Assembly: GCA_013398275.1 (NCBI GenBank)
Contig: VZSE01008980.1
Coordinates: 1,251,869 to 1,315,868, forward strand
Direction of reading: 5' to 3'
From: Promerops cafer
Taxonomy: Eukaryota; Chordata; Aves; Passeriformes; Nectariniidae
Length of the DNA stretch: 64,000 bases
Shown here: positions 49,396-60,800 of the stretch, piece after piece
Numbering within the stretch: the first letter of the stretch is position 1
How the letters are laid out: every line of letters begins with the position of its first letter
Notes under the pieces: model-generated
What the model saw: the letters and a program-made list of their open reading frames with translations, nothing else
Database searches by the model: none
What the model was told of the DNA's origin: nothing
Made by a program: the position numbers and the translations under genes

Positions 49396-50519
49396 AGACA
49401 TAAAAATAGCAAGGCAGCATCTCAACCCCAAGGAGCTGATCCACGGCCACGTCAAAGCCCTGGACCAAAACATCAGATGAGGCAGGAGAATTTCCCTCAC
49501 CCTCCATAGTTTCTCTCCCTTACACTCCAGGTAATCCCTTTTTAAAAAAAAAAAAATTTAAGCTTCTTGGGTTTCAGCATAGGACAAATGTAAACAAGCA
49601 GATTTGCAGGTGGTCCCAGAGGCAGGATTGAGTTTTAGCCTCCTAAAGACATTTGGTGTGCTCTGCCCAAGCCATCTTCAACTCTCCAGCTCAGCCAGGG
49701 ATGGATTTGGACCAAAATGGGGATTCCTGGACAGGATTCCTTGGCCTGAGGGGATGAGTCTCATGCCTATTGCTCCAGCAGATCATCCTGACCTTCACTT
49801 CCCTGCAGGTGAAGGCACATCAGTGTCCCCTGAAGGGAAAAGCACCAGTTCAGTCCTTTATTAGGTACTGGAGAATCCAAATCTGACAAATTCGCAGCAA
49901 AGGGAAGAAACAATAAAACCTTTTAGTGCTGGGAAATGAGCAATCCGGAGAAGCATCAAATGCAGCATCTCATGACACTGGGAAAAGCCCCCCCTCCTTC
50001 TCAGACAGAGAATCTGGTGCTCCACATCATTCCTCCTGCACTAGGAGCCTGCTCCTGTGCCTTGAGGCTTGATAGACATGCAGGACATCACCTGTGCCAC
50101 CCACCTGCTCCCCCCCTAAGCCATCACCAGCTTTCCCTGCCTAAACACCCACTTCCCTTCCACAGGGCTTTCTGGCCTTGATGCTGGGTTTATTTCCTCC
50201 TCACCAGGTAAGTGCTTGGGGATTGTGTGGGGTTTTTGTCTCTCTGGGTGATCTTTAAGGGGATCTGGTTAAGTGTGGGGCTGTCAGCTGGAAGGTGATA
50301 GTTTTAACTTAATTTTCTGCTCCTGAACTGATACCTGAGGCAAAAGTTATGGCTATAACGGGTGGAAATCTCCCTCCCTGTTCCCAATAAAGTCATTTGC
50401 AGCTCTTGCCTTTGCAGTGTGGGATATCTTTGGGGTGAAAGTGAACTTTATTGTGAGGGGAGGCTCTCTATAGGAGCTGCTGAGGGGGAAGGTTCTCAGC
50501 CCTGTCTATTTCTGTATGA

Positions 50520-50738
50520 TTAAACATTAGGGAGCAATTCTTCCCTGGGAGGATGGGGAGGACCTGGCACAGAGCAGCTGGGGCTGCCCCTGGATCCCTG
50601 GAAGTCTCCAAGGCCAGGTTGGATGGGGCTTGGAGCAAGCTGGCACAGTGGAAGGTGTCCCTGTTCATGTCAGAAGGGGATGGAATGAGATGATCTTCAC
50701 AGTCCCTTCCAGCACAAACCACTCTGAGATTCTGTGAT
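50520..50738 (+). mobile_element. CR1 LINE 3' fragment
   Basis: About 220 bp: GGGAGCAATTCTTCCCTGGG, TCTCCAAGGCCAGGTTGGAT, AAGGTGTCCCTGTTCATGTC and GTCCCTTCCAGCACAAACCA, ending GATTCTGTGATGATG. A deletion shortens the GGCACAGGGTGCCCAGAGC segment. Confidence 0.86.
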
Positions 50739-51277
50739 GATGAAAAACAAACTGAGCTTTCTCCCCTAATAAAAGACATGAAATTTGCCAAATTGTTACA
50801 ACATAATGGGGGAATAAATTGCGTTTGCTGGGGGAAATAAAATCCCAGGCAACCTGCTGAGAGCTGGAGGGGGTAACATCAGGCATCCCTGAGCTGACAC
50901 ACCCCAGGAAAAGGAAGGGCTCTATCTCACCGCCGGCCCCGGCACAACAGGGAAGAAGGAGGGCTCTGACTCAGGGAGGGTGTGCTGAGAATTTTGGGAG
51001 GAACACACAGACAGGCTTGTTCCAGGATGTGAGAGTGCAGTTCCAGTTGACATCAATCCTTTTAACTCTATATTCCTGTCACCCTGACAAAAGAACATCC
51101 TGACTGAAGCCTAAGGCAAACCAGCCTCCTTCACTGAACATCCCCAGTTCCCTTGGGGCTCACAGGGGCTGATTCACCACTGGGCTCCTTCAGGTTGGGT
51201 TTCTTTTTTACCAATAACCAATCCTGTAGCAGAACCAAATCAGAATAAACCTGTTGGGCTTTTAAAGGTGATGGTCT
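50739..51277. other. Intergenic, flank of LTR copy A
   Basis: Unique sequence. The last 60 bases before the LTR edge show weak similarity to the matching flank of copy B (GCAGAACCAAATCAG against TCAGAGCCAAATGAG). No exon is seen. Confidence 0.5.
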
Positions 51278-51717
51278 TGATGCCTTAGGATTTCAGCTTT
51301 TATATTTTCCATCTGTTTGTAACCCTGCAGTTCTTTAGTGTAGAACTCCAAACTCCATACCCAGTGTCAGCTGCTGCTTCCCCATTTTGGGCAGACACAA
51401 CAATTCCTCTCCAGGCCTGGCAGTCAAGGACACCTCACTGCCTCAGGCCCCAGAGATGGAAACAAAAGTGAGCTGGGGGAGCAAACTTGGGGTGAATGAC
51501 TTCATTACCTGCAGCTGGAATTGGCAGATTAACCCCCAATATGCAAATGGCCCAAACTTATAAAAGTGTGAAAACCCGTGAGTCCATTTTTTGGGTGTAG
51601 CCCCTGAGGGCTTTGTCTGCCCTAAATGTACCTGAAGTCTCTTCAATAAATAGAACTGCTTTTTATTCCCTTAATTCTGTCTGGCCTCTGTTCCTAGGTA
51701 AGCCCAAGAAGGCACCA
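51278..51717 (+). mobile_element. Endogenous retrovirus LTR, copy A (plus strand)
   Basis: A 440-bp unit that begins TGATGCC and ends GGCACCA, so it has TG...CA ends with near-perfect short inverted repeats. Inside are, in promoter order, the octamer ATGCAAAT (51541-51548), TATAAAAG (51559-51566) and AATAAA (51645-51650), the U3/R arrangement of an LTR. Two further copies in the window have the same ends, length and motif order. No gag, pol or env reading frame is next to it, so it is a solo or broken remnant. The repeat family name cannot be given without a library search. Confidence 0.82.
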
Positions 51718-51839
51718 GCTTTGTTCCTTAGTTAATGAGCTGGCACTACAAAGGGGTCAGGATCACAATAGGACAAAAACTGCCCTGCAGCCACCAACAA
51801 AACAGCTCTTGCAAGACCGTGTCCCCCCGGGAATCAGGT

Positions 51840-54080
51840 GTAACTTTAAATACAGATTTATTTCAGGTTTGCTATTGACGCACAAACAGCAGAGATCGAT
51901 GTTCAGTATACATGGTATACACAAAGCAGCCAGTACCATCGGCATCTCCGTCCTTCTGCTGCACCCTCAGCAGAAGAACCACACACGAGGAATCCCTCCC
52001 CTCCTCAGGAATGAGGCTGACAATCTCTTGGTGGCTTAGAAACCAGCTGTGGGATGGCAAGACACTGAAGGGCAGCTCCTCAGAGCTCTGTCCCAGAGGA
52101 AAGCGCAGTGGGCTCAGATATGCAGGAAAACCCTTGGAAAATGGGTGGTATGTTCATGGGAATGGAGACCTGGAAGGGATTTCCTAAGAACATTAACTCC
52201 CGTTCCCTGCTGTGCAGAGCAACCACAACATCTGCTCCTGGCTCTGTGGAGCAGCGTGGAGACCTAAAATACGTTTGTGTTGAAAGAGGCTCTAGATTGA
52301 TCCTCTAGGAGGATCCCTAGGGAGGATGAGCCCACAAACATTGTCACAAGGAGTTTGCGAGCTGCTGGAAAGACCTACGAAAGGAACTCTCATGCCACCT
52401 GTCCCACTTCTTGTCATTCTCACCTTGCCCACAGCTGGAGACCTTCTGGAGCCACCCAAGGGGCAGCAGAGTTTCCTTGTTGTACCTCCAAGGGACTGAA
52501 CACGCATGGCAGGCTCCAAGCCTCTAGTGGCTGAGGTGGCATCTTCTGCCTACCCAAAATCTGTGTCTCCTCCCTAAAATACCTTTCTGCTGATCCCAGT
52601 AACTGCACAGCTTGACCCAGAAGCTTTGGCTTGCTCACAGTCACAGTTCGTTGATTAAGGGGCACCTTCATCAGTGACAAAGCAAAAAATTCAATGATGC
52701 CTGATGATTAGATCTAAACAAGAGACCCAGATGATAAATGGGGTTTGGGAGAGGTAAAACAGCCTCTGACCACAACGGGCACGATGCTACAAAACCGTCA
52801 GAGGGACAGAATAACCCCAGAGGTACAGAACAACCCCAGAATAACTGGAGGGGGAAACTGGTTGTAGATGCTTTGCAGCAGCAAGAGGTCCGACAGTCCC
52901 TCTTTCCCTGCATGCCTGAACCCCGCTGAGCCCCTTTTCCTCAGGAAAGCCAAAGACCCAAATTAATCTCCCTCTCCCTCAGCTCAAAAGGGACGCCAGG
53001 GAAGTGAGCCCAGCTCTGATACAGCTCAGGATATCTCAGGGAGGCTTTACACAGAGGAAAAATACCCCAGCCTGGTTAAAGGCTAGAGGCTATGGGATGT
53101 CTGGGCATGGCATACTGGTCCCATTGAGCGTTGAGCACCATTTCCAGAGCGAAGCGAAGTCTCAGTTACTGGGGGGGCTGCGTCTGACCCTGTGGAACTA
53201 CAGCACAGTTCTTCGTTGCTTTTTTGGAATGACTGCTCAAACCTCAGGTCCACTGTGATCCCTTTTAGCCCTGAAAAGCTTCAGGTGGACCAGGGTGTAA
53301 AGGAGCACCCGGATGTTCACACAGCCCCATCCCAAAGCACCATAGGAAACCTCAGGCTGGTGAGATCCCCTGGGAATAACACCGGCCCTGCTATGCAAGG
53401 TTTACATCCATCAGGAGGGGAGGAAGGAGGTTAAAAAAATACAGAGTTAAGCACCATAAAATTTACACTGGTCAGGTCATAAACACGAGGAGAGAATGAA
53501 AATAAAGCCACCACCTTCCAGCCTGGCCCGGGGATGCTGCTGGGACAACAAAGTCCCCACCAGCAAGCCCTGGAGGCATCAGTCCCAGCGCCTCATCGCA
53601 CCGGTGGTCGTTGCATTGGTAAATCCTTTTGGTCCCATTTAGCATGAGTGTTGGGGGAGTCCAGGGAGAAGGGAGGTAGGGTTGGTCCTGGGAAGGTGGG
53701 GGGAGGCTTCATCTGTGCAATTTAGGGGCATCTCCCTGCCTGTACCACAGATCCATTGCAGGCAGGGATGATCCTCCTCGTTTCCATCTGTCCCCCCAGT
53801 TCCCAGCCTCCACCGGTGGTTTCTGTGTCATTCAGTGGCTTCGAGGTAGATGTTCATTCCCGCTCTGTCTCCAAGCGACCTGGTTGGTAAAAGCCCTCTC
53901 TCCCAGGTGCACGGGGTTGTCCCCACACCCAGGTCCCTTTTCCCCCCCATTTTTTTCTTAATTTTCCCCCTTTTGCTATGTGCTATGGACATCTCCCCCA
54001 CTCCCAACCTCTGGCTGCTGCCTGGCTGCACCCAGCCATAGGAACACCATGCCCTTCCTCGCAGGCACCCCTTGACCTGC
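51840..54080 (-). other. ADAMTS15: Probable ADAMTS15 3' UTR
   Basis: Unique sequence directly after the stop codon, without CR1, LTR or simple repeats and without a convincing reading frame. By eye no AATAAA or ATTAAA occurs on the minus strand between the stop and 51863, so the first usable signal is the one at 51858-51863. The resulting 2.2-kb 3' UTR is an inference; RNA reads would settle it. Confidence 0.45.
51858..51863 (-). terminator. ADAMTS15: Candidate polyadenylation signal AATAAA for ADAMTS15
   Basis: AATAAA on the minus strand (TTTATT on plus). A GT-rich stretch, CTGTTTTGTTGGTGG on the minus strand at 51805-51791, lies 50-65 nt further on, a little farther than a typical downstream element. 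It is the first such hexamer after the stop codon. Confidence 0.45.
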
Positions 54081-54861
54081 TCAGCACGGCCTCAAGGTGC
54101 AGAAATCCAGCTCCTGCGGCTTCCTCCGAAAATTGCAACTCTCCCGGGGCAGCAGGCGCCCAGTCGGGACCAAGCACTTCAACGCCCGTCTCTTGAAGCC
54201 CCGACCGCAGCTCTTGGAGCAGGGAGACCACGGTCCAGCTTCCCAGGCCGGGCAGGGCTCCCCGCACAGCCGGACGTCGGCGGGGCGCTGCGCCGCGTCG
54301 CACTCGGCGGCCGGTTGGCCGTAGGAGTCGCGACAAGCCACCGACCTCTTCTGCAGGCCATCGCCGCAGGTGACAGAGCACGCCTCCCAACCGCCCACCG
54401 CCCACTTGTAGGAGGGGCGTTTGTAGCTCGGCCTCCCGCCATCCAAGCGGTTGGACAGGCTGAGGACGCTGTTGTTGAGGTCCGGTGGGGTCTTGCCCTC
54501 CTTCTTGTAGGAGGACTTGTCCTCCTTGCTCTCCTTGGGGAGGTAGAAGGAGTAGCGCACCCGAGGAGGGGTCATCTTTCCCACGGAGAGCACCTCCAGA
54601 GTCAGGGGTTCCTGGATGGGCTTGAAGGCTTGGAGGCTCTCGACGGCGGTGCCGGTGCCGCTGTAGCGCAGGACGCTGCCCTTCACCATCAGGTCCCTCT
54701 CGACGGCCGAGACGATGAAGTGGCCGTTCAGCAGGTACTTGCCCTGCGCGTTCTTCAGCGCCAGGTAGTTGTCGTCGCTGATGAGTCCTTTGTAGCCCCG
54801 CTGCCGGATGTCAATGTTGGAGGCGCCCGCGGGGATGACCACCACAAAGTTGTAGCCGTGC
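54081..54861 (-). CDS. ADAMTS15: ADAMTS15 last coding exon 8: spacer, two thrombospondin repeats, stop
   Basis: Encodes residues 679-938 and TGA at 54083-54081. The spacer starts HGYNFVVVIPAGASNIDIRQ and ends near RYSFYLPKE. A basic, low-complexity linker (about 788-832) follows, with RPSYK written twice in tandem at 822-831. Two thrombospondin repeats follow, WAVGGWEACSVTCGDG and WEAGPWSPCSKSCGRG, and the chain ends KPQELDFCTLRPC, close to the end of mammalian ADAMTS15. Acceptor CTTTCAG/GCAC. NNS at 808-810 is a possible sequon. Confidence 0.95.
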
Positions 54862-57800
54862 CTGAAAGAGAAGAGCGGGCAGGGCAGGACATCAGGCACA
54901 GGGACATGGTGCATTACTTCAGCCCTCTACACCTGCAGCCCTGAGATCCTCCCACCCCTACGTTGGTCTTCTTCCTGTGAAGATCATTTTGAATCTCCTC
55001 TCTGCGTTGAGTTTTATCTAGGCTGATGTCACCCAGTTACAGGAAGGTGCTCCAGCCCCTCTGGCTCAACAGCACTCCATCAGCAGCAGTCAACAGAACA
55101 TTAAATGTGTCCTGCTTCTCCTTCAGAGCCAGCCCAGGTGTCTGTGCAGTGATGTACACGAGCACCAGCAGACTTTGCTCAGGGTGGATTTATCCCATCA
55201 CCACCACCTCAACCTTCCTGCATCCCCCACACCAAAACGCAGAGCTGGGAGTCGGGGAAGTACTACTGAAAGTGGTCACCAAACACTCACATGGGTTTCG
55301 TGAACAAGCCTGAGACCTTCTTGCAGCTCTTGTTGTCTCCTCCGCAGACACTGCATTTGTCAAACTTCTTCTTGGAGCCCAACTTCCCATCACAGCCCGC
55401 CTTGATGCACTTGCCCTGGACACAGACCGAAGTGGAGTCTGGGGAGCAAGGGGTGCCATCCACAACCTAAAGCAGGTGAGAAAGACAAGCTGCTGCATTT
55501 CCCTCTCACACCTCCCGAGGCCTCCCAGCTGTGTCCATCCCACCCCAATCCCTCTGACAGGTCCTGAGGAGATGCCAGCAGGCACCATGTCGCTCTTTGC
55601 TCATGTTCTGCTTTGCAGGCAGGATTTTGGGGTCTCTGAGAAGAGATGGATGGGACTACATCACTTTTCTGCTCCCATCTACAGAATTTCCTGTCCTTTC
55701 CATTGAAGGGAACAAGCTGCACAGAGGACACTGCTAACACCATCCTGCTCAGTCCCATGTCTGCATGTCCACCCTGCCCTGCCCATTGCTTCCCCAGTAC
55801 CCAAACTATCATCCTCTATCCCAGAACCACAGGAATATGTCAGAGGCACCTTTACAAGAGGTAAAAATGATGTCTTGCAGAGGAAGACCCTTCCCAGAGG
55901 AAGACCCAAGACCAACTCCAGCCCCAGGCTGATTCACACCAGACTGGTGGACTCCCCTCCTCTACCACCTCATCTAACACCATCCACCCACCGGACAAGG
56001 AAAATCTATTCATTTCCAGGCACTGGAGCCATCCCACAGTCCAGGCACTGACCCTGGGGGTCTCTCACCAACCTTGGGTGCCAGCACATAGAAGTAGCCG
56101 GTGCCGTTAGCCCGGCAGATGAGCTTGCACTTATCCCGGGGCGAGACACCGGAGTATTTGGGAACCCAGGAGACGGAGGCAGTGAGGCGGTTCGTGCTGT
56201 GACTGTAGCCATTGAAAGCCTCACACTGTTCCTCACGGAAGCTCTTCCCTGGCACTGAAAATAACAGGGATGTGGTGTTGGGAACCAGCCTGGACCTCCA
56301 GCTTTAGTTTTCTGGGGTTGTTAGAGCCCAAGCCGAGCTCCAGCCCCTACCTGCAGCAGCACAGGGCTCCAGGTTGCAGGAGCGGTACTTGACGCGGATG
56401 CCCTCGCAGTAGGAGCCCCCGTTGGCCGGCACGGGGTCGGCGCACTCCCGCCTGGCCAGCTGCACCCCGCCGCCGCACGTCCGCGAGCACGGCCCGTAGG
56501 GCGCCCACTTGGCCCAGCCGCCGTCCACCTGCAGGGATGGGCAGGGTGAGGCGCTGCACACCCATCATCTCCACACTCGGAGCCAGCCCTTCAGAAGCGA
56601 AACCTCCAACCGCCCACACACCTTCCTTGCGAGGGGAATCCGAGGGGTAGGTGCTGATCTCTTCTCTGTGGTGACTAGTGACAGGACCCAAGGGAGCAGT
56701 CTGAAGTCACATCAGGGGAGGGGCAGGTTGGATATCAGGAAAAGGTCCTTCCCCCAGGGGGTGCTTGGGCACTGGAAGAGGCTCCCAGGGAAGTGGGCAC
56801 AGCCCCAGGCCTGACAGAGCTCAAGAAGCATTTGCACAATGCTCTCAGGTATGTGGTGTGACTCTTGGTAATGGTCCTGAGCAGGGCCAGTAGTTGGACT
56901 CAACAATCGATCCTTGTGGGTCCCTTCCAACACAGCAAATTCTGTGAAACTTGCCCAGGGCTGGCTGGAGCAGAGCAGCAGCCTCACTCCTTGAGAAATA
57001 CATGATACCCAAGGGATCTCCTGCTCTTTCCACATCAGTGTCCCCTTGCTGCATCTCCACCATCAGGAGATGGGAGGTATCTCCACCAGCACCTGCTCAG
57101 AGTGACCGTGCGGGGTGTTTTTGGGGCCCCCAGCACAGGCACTCACCCTGTACTTGCTGACGTTGTGCCTCTCCACGCAGGCACCCTTGAGGCAGAAGCG
57201 CCCGTCGCCGCAGCCGGTGCCGTCGGCCCAGGGGAAGTGCCGGGTCTGGCAGACGATCTGCCCGCGCGCCTTCCCCGTGCACCACAGCTTGGCGCAGTAC
57301 TGCATGTAGGGGCAGGGCTTGGAGCCCACCCCGAAGGCGAGCTCGCACTGCTGGTTCAGGCTGTAGCTCGTCCCCGGCAGGTCTTCGGGCAGGGGGATGG
57401 GTTTGGCAGGCTGGTCCAGCAAACAGTCCCCTGCAGGAGAGGGGAGAGGGGGTCTACCAGGTCCTGGGGGGTTGTGTGGACCAGAGTGGGGAGGGAAAGC
57501 ACCGCTGCAGGGAGATGAGGGAGAGATTGGGCCAGAACTACCCCAGGGATGCCCTGGATCTCAGCTGTAGCCCAGACGCAGATGATTCCATCTCCTGGTG
57601 ATGCCTTGGAGCTGTGCCACCAGCCTGAGTGCAGATGTCACTGCTGGGGACACCCAGGAGGTCTGGACGCTGCAGAAATGCTGCCAACCTCCCATTTCCT
57701 TCTAAATTTGTTTACAGGGCCAGGAGAGGAAGAGCTCCACAGCCAACCATGTTTTCCCAGTAAACATCCGCAGGGATAGACCCTGTTCCTAGGGGACAGG

Positions 57801-60800
57801 GACACAGATGGGGGCTGAGGGGCACAGGAGGGCTCACCATGGCCACTGTCCAGGAAGTCGGTGATGATGGCAGCGCTGCAGGCTGACCAGGGGTTGGCAC
57901 GGTCGATCTGAATGAGGGTGGGGGACATCATGTGGTTGGTCTTCAGCCGGCCAAAGACCTCCTCACAGGCCTTCACGTTGTCGTGGGGCATGTTGAACAC
58001 ATGGCCTGGGGGTGGGATAAGGGAGGCAGCATGAATAACCCAGCACAGCCCGATGAGCAGGAACCCCCCCAGCTTCTTTCAGGGGAGACAGACATGGAGT
58101 GGGGCAGACCCTTGCAAGGATGGCAGCTCTGGACAGCCCAGAAGAGTCAGCAAACATTCCAGCTCTCTCCCAGATGCCTCATGCACATGGAAAGCCCATG
58201 GGAAAGAAAGGGCAAGGGAAATTATGAAGAGAAGGTGACAGGTGACTTCAGGGCGCTGTCTCCTCCCTCCCAGAGGTAGGTGTGCCCTCTGCCTGTTATT
58301 CCAGGACTCCCGAATCCTGAAAAAACAGCTGTGGTAGCAAGCATGAGAGCAAAGCCTTTTCCTTCCTCAGCCGCCCTTTCCCACCTGGCTCAGGGGGAGT
58401 CTGGTACCCAAGGCAGAGTTTCCCTGTCACTGGATACCCTGTTGTCTCATCTCCCAGAGGCTGAAACCAGGGCTACTCTGAACCTTGCCAGCCCCTGGAA
58501 CTCCTCCCGAGAGGAAGAGGAGAGCTGGGAGCCTTACCCAGCTCGTGGGCGGTGGTGAAAGCCGAGGGCAGCCCATCGTCCTCGATGACGGAGCAGCTGC
58601 GCTTGGGGTCACACATGGTGCCCACGTCTGCCATTCCCAGCGTGTCACAGGTGGTGGCACCACACAGGTCCTGCCAGTCACAGAGGGAAGGGGTTAGTCC
58701 TGGGGACAGCACAGGCGTCGCAGTTCCCCTTTCCCACCTCATCCCTGGCCCCCCACGGGGAGCTACTGATGGGAAGAAAGCCCAAAGGGATGGAACCACA
58801 CCAGGATGCAGAGGCAGGAAACCTCAATCCTGACCCAGCCCAGGCTGCAACGGTGTGTTTGCACTTAACCCTGGCACCAGAGATGTGTGTAGCATCCTGC
58901 CCTGCCTTCAGCAACAGCTTTTCCTACCCAAACAGCTCCTCTGGCCAGGGTGGAGCTGGTTTTCTCAGGGAGGAACCAGTCTGGTTCCCTTCATCTTAAA
59001 TGTGAGCTAGACCCAGGTGGGTGGATGGGAGCACATCTGGCCTTGGACTCAGGGCTGAGCCACTTCTCAGTCTCATTTCTCAGCTTCTTCCAAGGAACAA
59101 GAAAGCCCTGGACCAGGTCCAGAGGTTTCCAAGGCTAAAGAAAGTGCTCCTGCCTCTCTAAGACACTCTTAGCAGCCATCCTTCAAGGAGCAACCAAGCC
59201 CAGCTGATCAAAGGAGGAACCAGCCCAGGCTTCCACCCCCAAACTGAGGACAGCCAGATCCTACATTGATGTTGCCAGGAGAGAGGCTGGGAAGGGTCTC
59301 GTTGTAGGCAGATCTGCCCTTCCCCAGGTGCTTTTGCTGACAAAAGTCCATTTAAGATGCACAGATGCTGCAGCCTGGCAGTAACCTTGTCCCAGGTGCT
59401 CCCTTCCCCTGCTGGGCTGTGGTTTTGGTTTGGGAGGGCTGGAGCATCCTCCCCTCCCTCGGTGCTGCCCCAGAGCTGCCGGGGAGGCCATGCAGTGGGC
59501 ACGGAGCTCCTTTCCACATGAAAGAAAAGTAAGGGACTCGCTGGGCGCTCCCATGCTATAAATAAGTGTGATTCATGCTCAGCACTCGCCCAGCCAAAGC
59601 GCCTGGGTTGCTCAGAGTCCTGCAGGAGCTGCTCTGCCAATATTTCCAGCAAGGTTTCCAAGCTGAAGGCATTCCCGCGCAGGCAGGTTCAGCCGTGGGT
59701 AAATAACACTCCTGATGACTTCAGAGAGCCCCAGCCAGGGCTGAGATGGCTTTAACAGGAGACCTGGGGCTACGGCGTGTGGAGACACAGGCAAGACTGG
59801 GATCTCCAGAGAGATGACGTGAAGAAACGTCTGGGTCTGCTCTGGTGGTGGAAAACCCCATCATACAACTGGGTTCAGTGCTTTGCTCTGCAATTTTCCT
59901 GACCAGCTGGGACCCTGCTGCACCCCTGATCCCATCATACATCAGTGTCAGCAGGGAGACGAGGTGGCAACCCCACGTTGCATTGGCAGTGCCACCACTG
60001 ATGGGCACAGGTTGATTAATTCCCAGTTAATTGAATGGTGCTGGCAAGCCCAGGTGCAGAGTCCCAGTCCCAAAACACCACCAAGACCCAGTGCCATCGC
60101 CACGCTGAGCCAGTCCAGGGGTGCAGCTTGCCCAGGACCCCCTGCCCGTGCTCTGACCAGCACTGGGGGTTTGGGGGCGAGGACGGGGCGTGGGGAGGAA
60201 TGTCACAGGTCACAGCTCGCAGCTCCCCCTCGCTGCTCTTTGAAGAGTTCTCTCCTCGCCAGCACAGCGAGCTTTGGCTCTGGGCCCAGCACCTGCACTG
60301 ACACACTGACCCACTGCTGGCTCTGAACCTCGCCATGACACACCACCCGCGCCTCTTCGGGGGCTCTTCCCTCACGCCTCACCACAGCCTCCTCAGCACA
60401 GCCTGCGGATGCCAGGCAGCATCTCTGGGCTTTAATGGGAGGTCCTGACCCCCCACCTGAACACCTCCTTGCAGTTGAGGCTGCTCAGGAGGGGAGCAGA
60501 GAGAAATGGAAGAGGTTTAGGGTGGGCAAGCACCGTGCAGGGAGCAGGCTCTGCCTTTGCTCAGTGTCACCGGTATCCCCCGCTGCTGGCACAGATACAG
60601 GGAGGATGCTTGGTCCCCCAAGGGGCTGCAGGCAACCTGCCCAGTGCATCAGCACTCTCCTGCCAGCCTGACCTTCCTGCACGGGACCTTCCAAGGCTTT
60701 TCGTCGTCCCTTGTGAGCTTCTCAAGACGTTCCACGGGTCAGTTAGGGGGATCCGTGTGGCTCGTGCATTAATTCACCTACTCAGAGTCACAGGCACTCT

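Larger units (their letters stand above)
46555..50519. other. Intergenic with a cluster of candidate regulatory blocks at 48060-49400
   Basis: No gene. Positions 48060-48330 are AT-rich with CTATTTTTTA (48094-48103, MEF2-like) and E-boxes CAGCTG (48119-48124) and CATCTG (48147-48152). Positions 48470-48700 combine CpG-containing and AT-rich parts (TTATGCATTTATAGGAG, AAAAGATAAAG). Positions 49265-49380 have GTCCATTAGTTCGACGTACG and TAATTATAATTC. These are candidates only. Confidence 0.4.

Noticed and set aside
51718..51775. Primer-binding site and internal retroviral start after LTR copy A (TGGCACTACAAAGG)
   Set aside because: Only loosely like a primer-binding site, not at the LTR edge, and no gag frame follows.
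54072..54944. Long open frame on the plus strand (290 codons)
   Set aside because: It lies antisense to ADAMTS15 exon 8 and its composition is a shadow of that GC-rich coding exon.
56063..56068. Use of GTGAGA as the exon 6 donor
   Set aside because: It gives phase 1 and shifts exon 7 out of frame, losing VVDGTPCSPDS and the CGGDNKSC motif; kept only as a possible alternative site.
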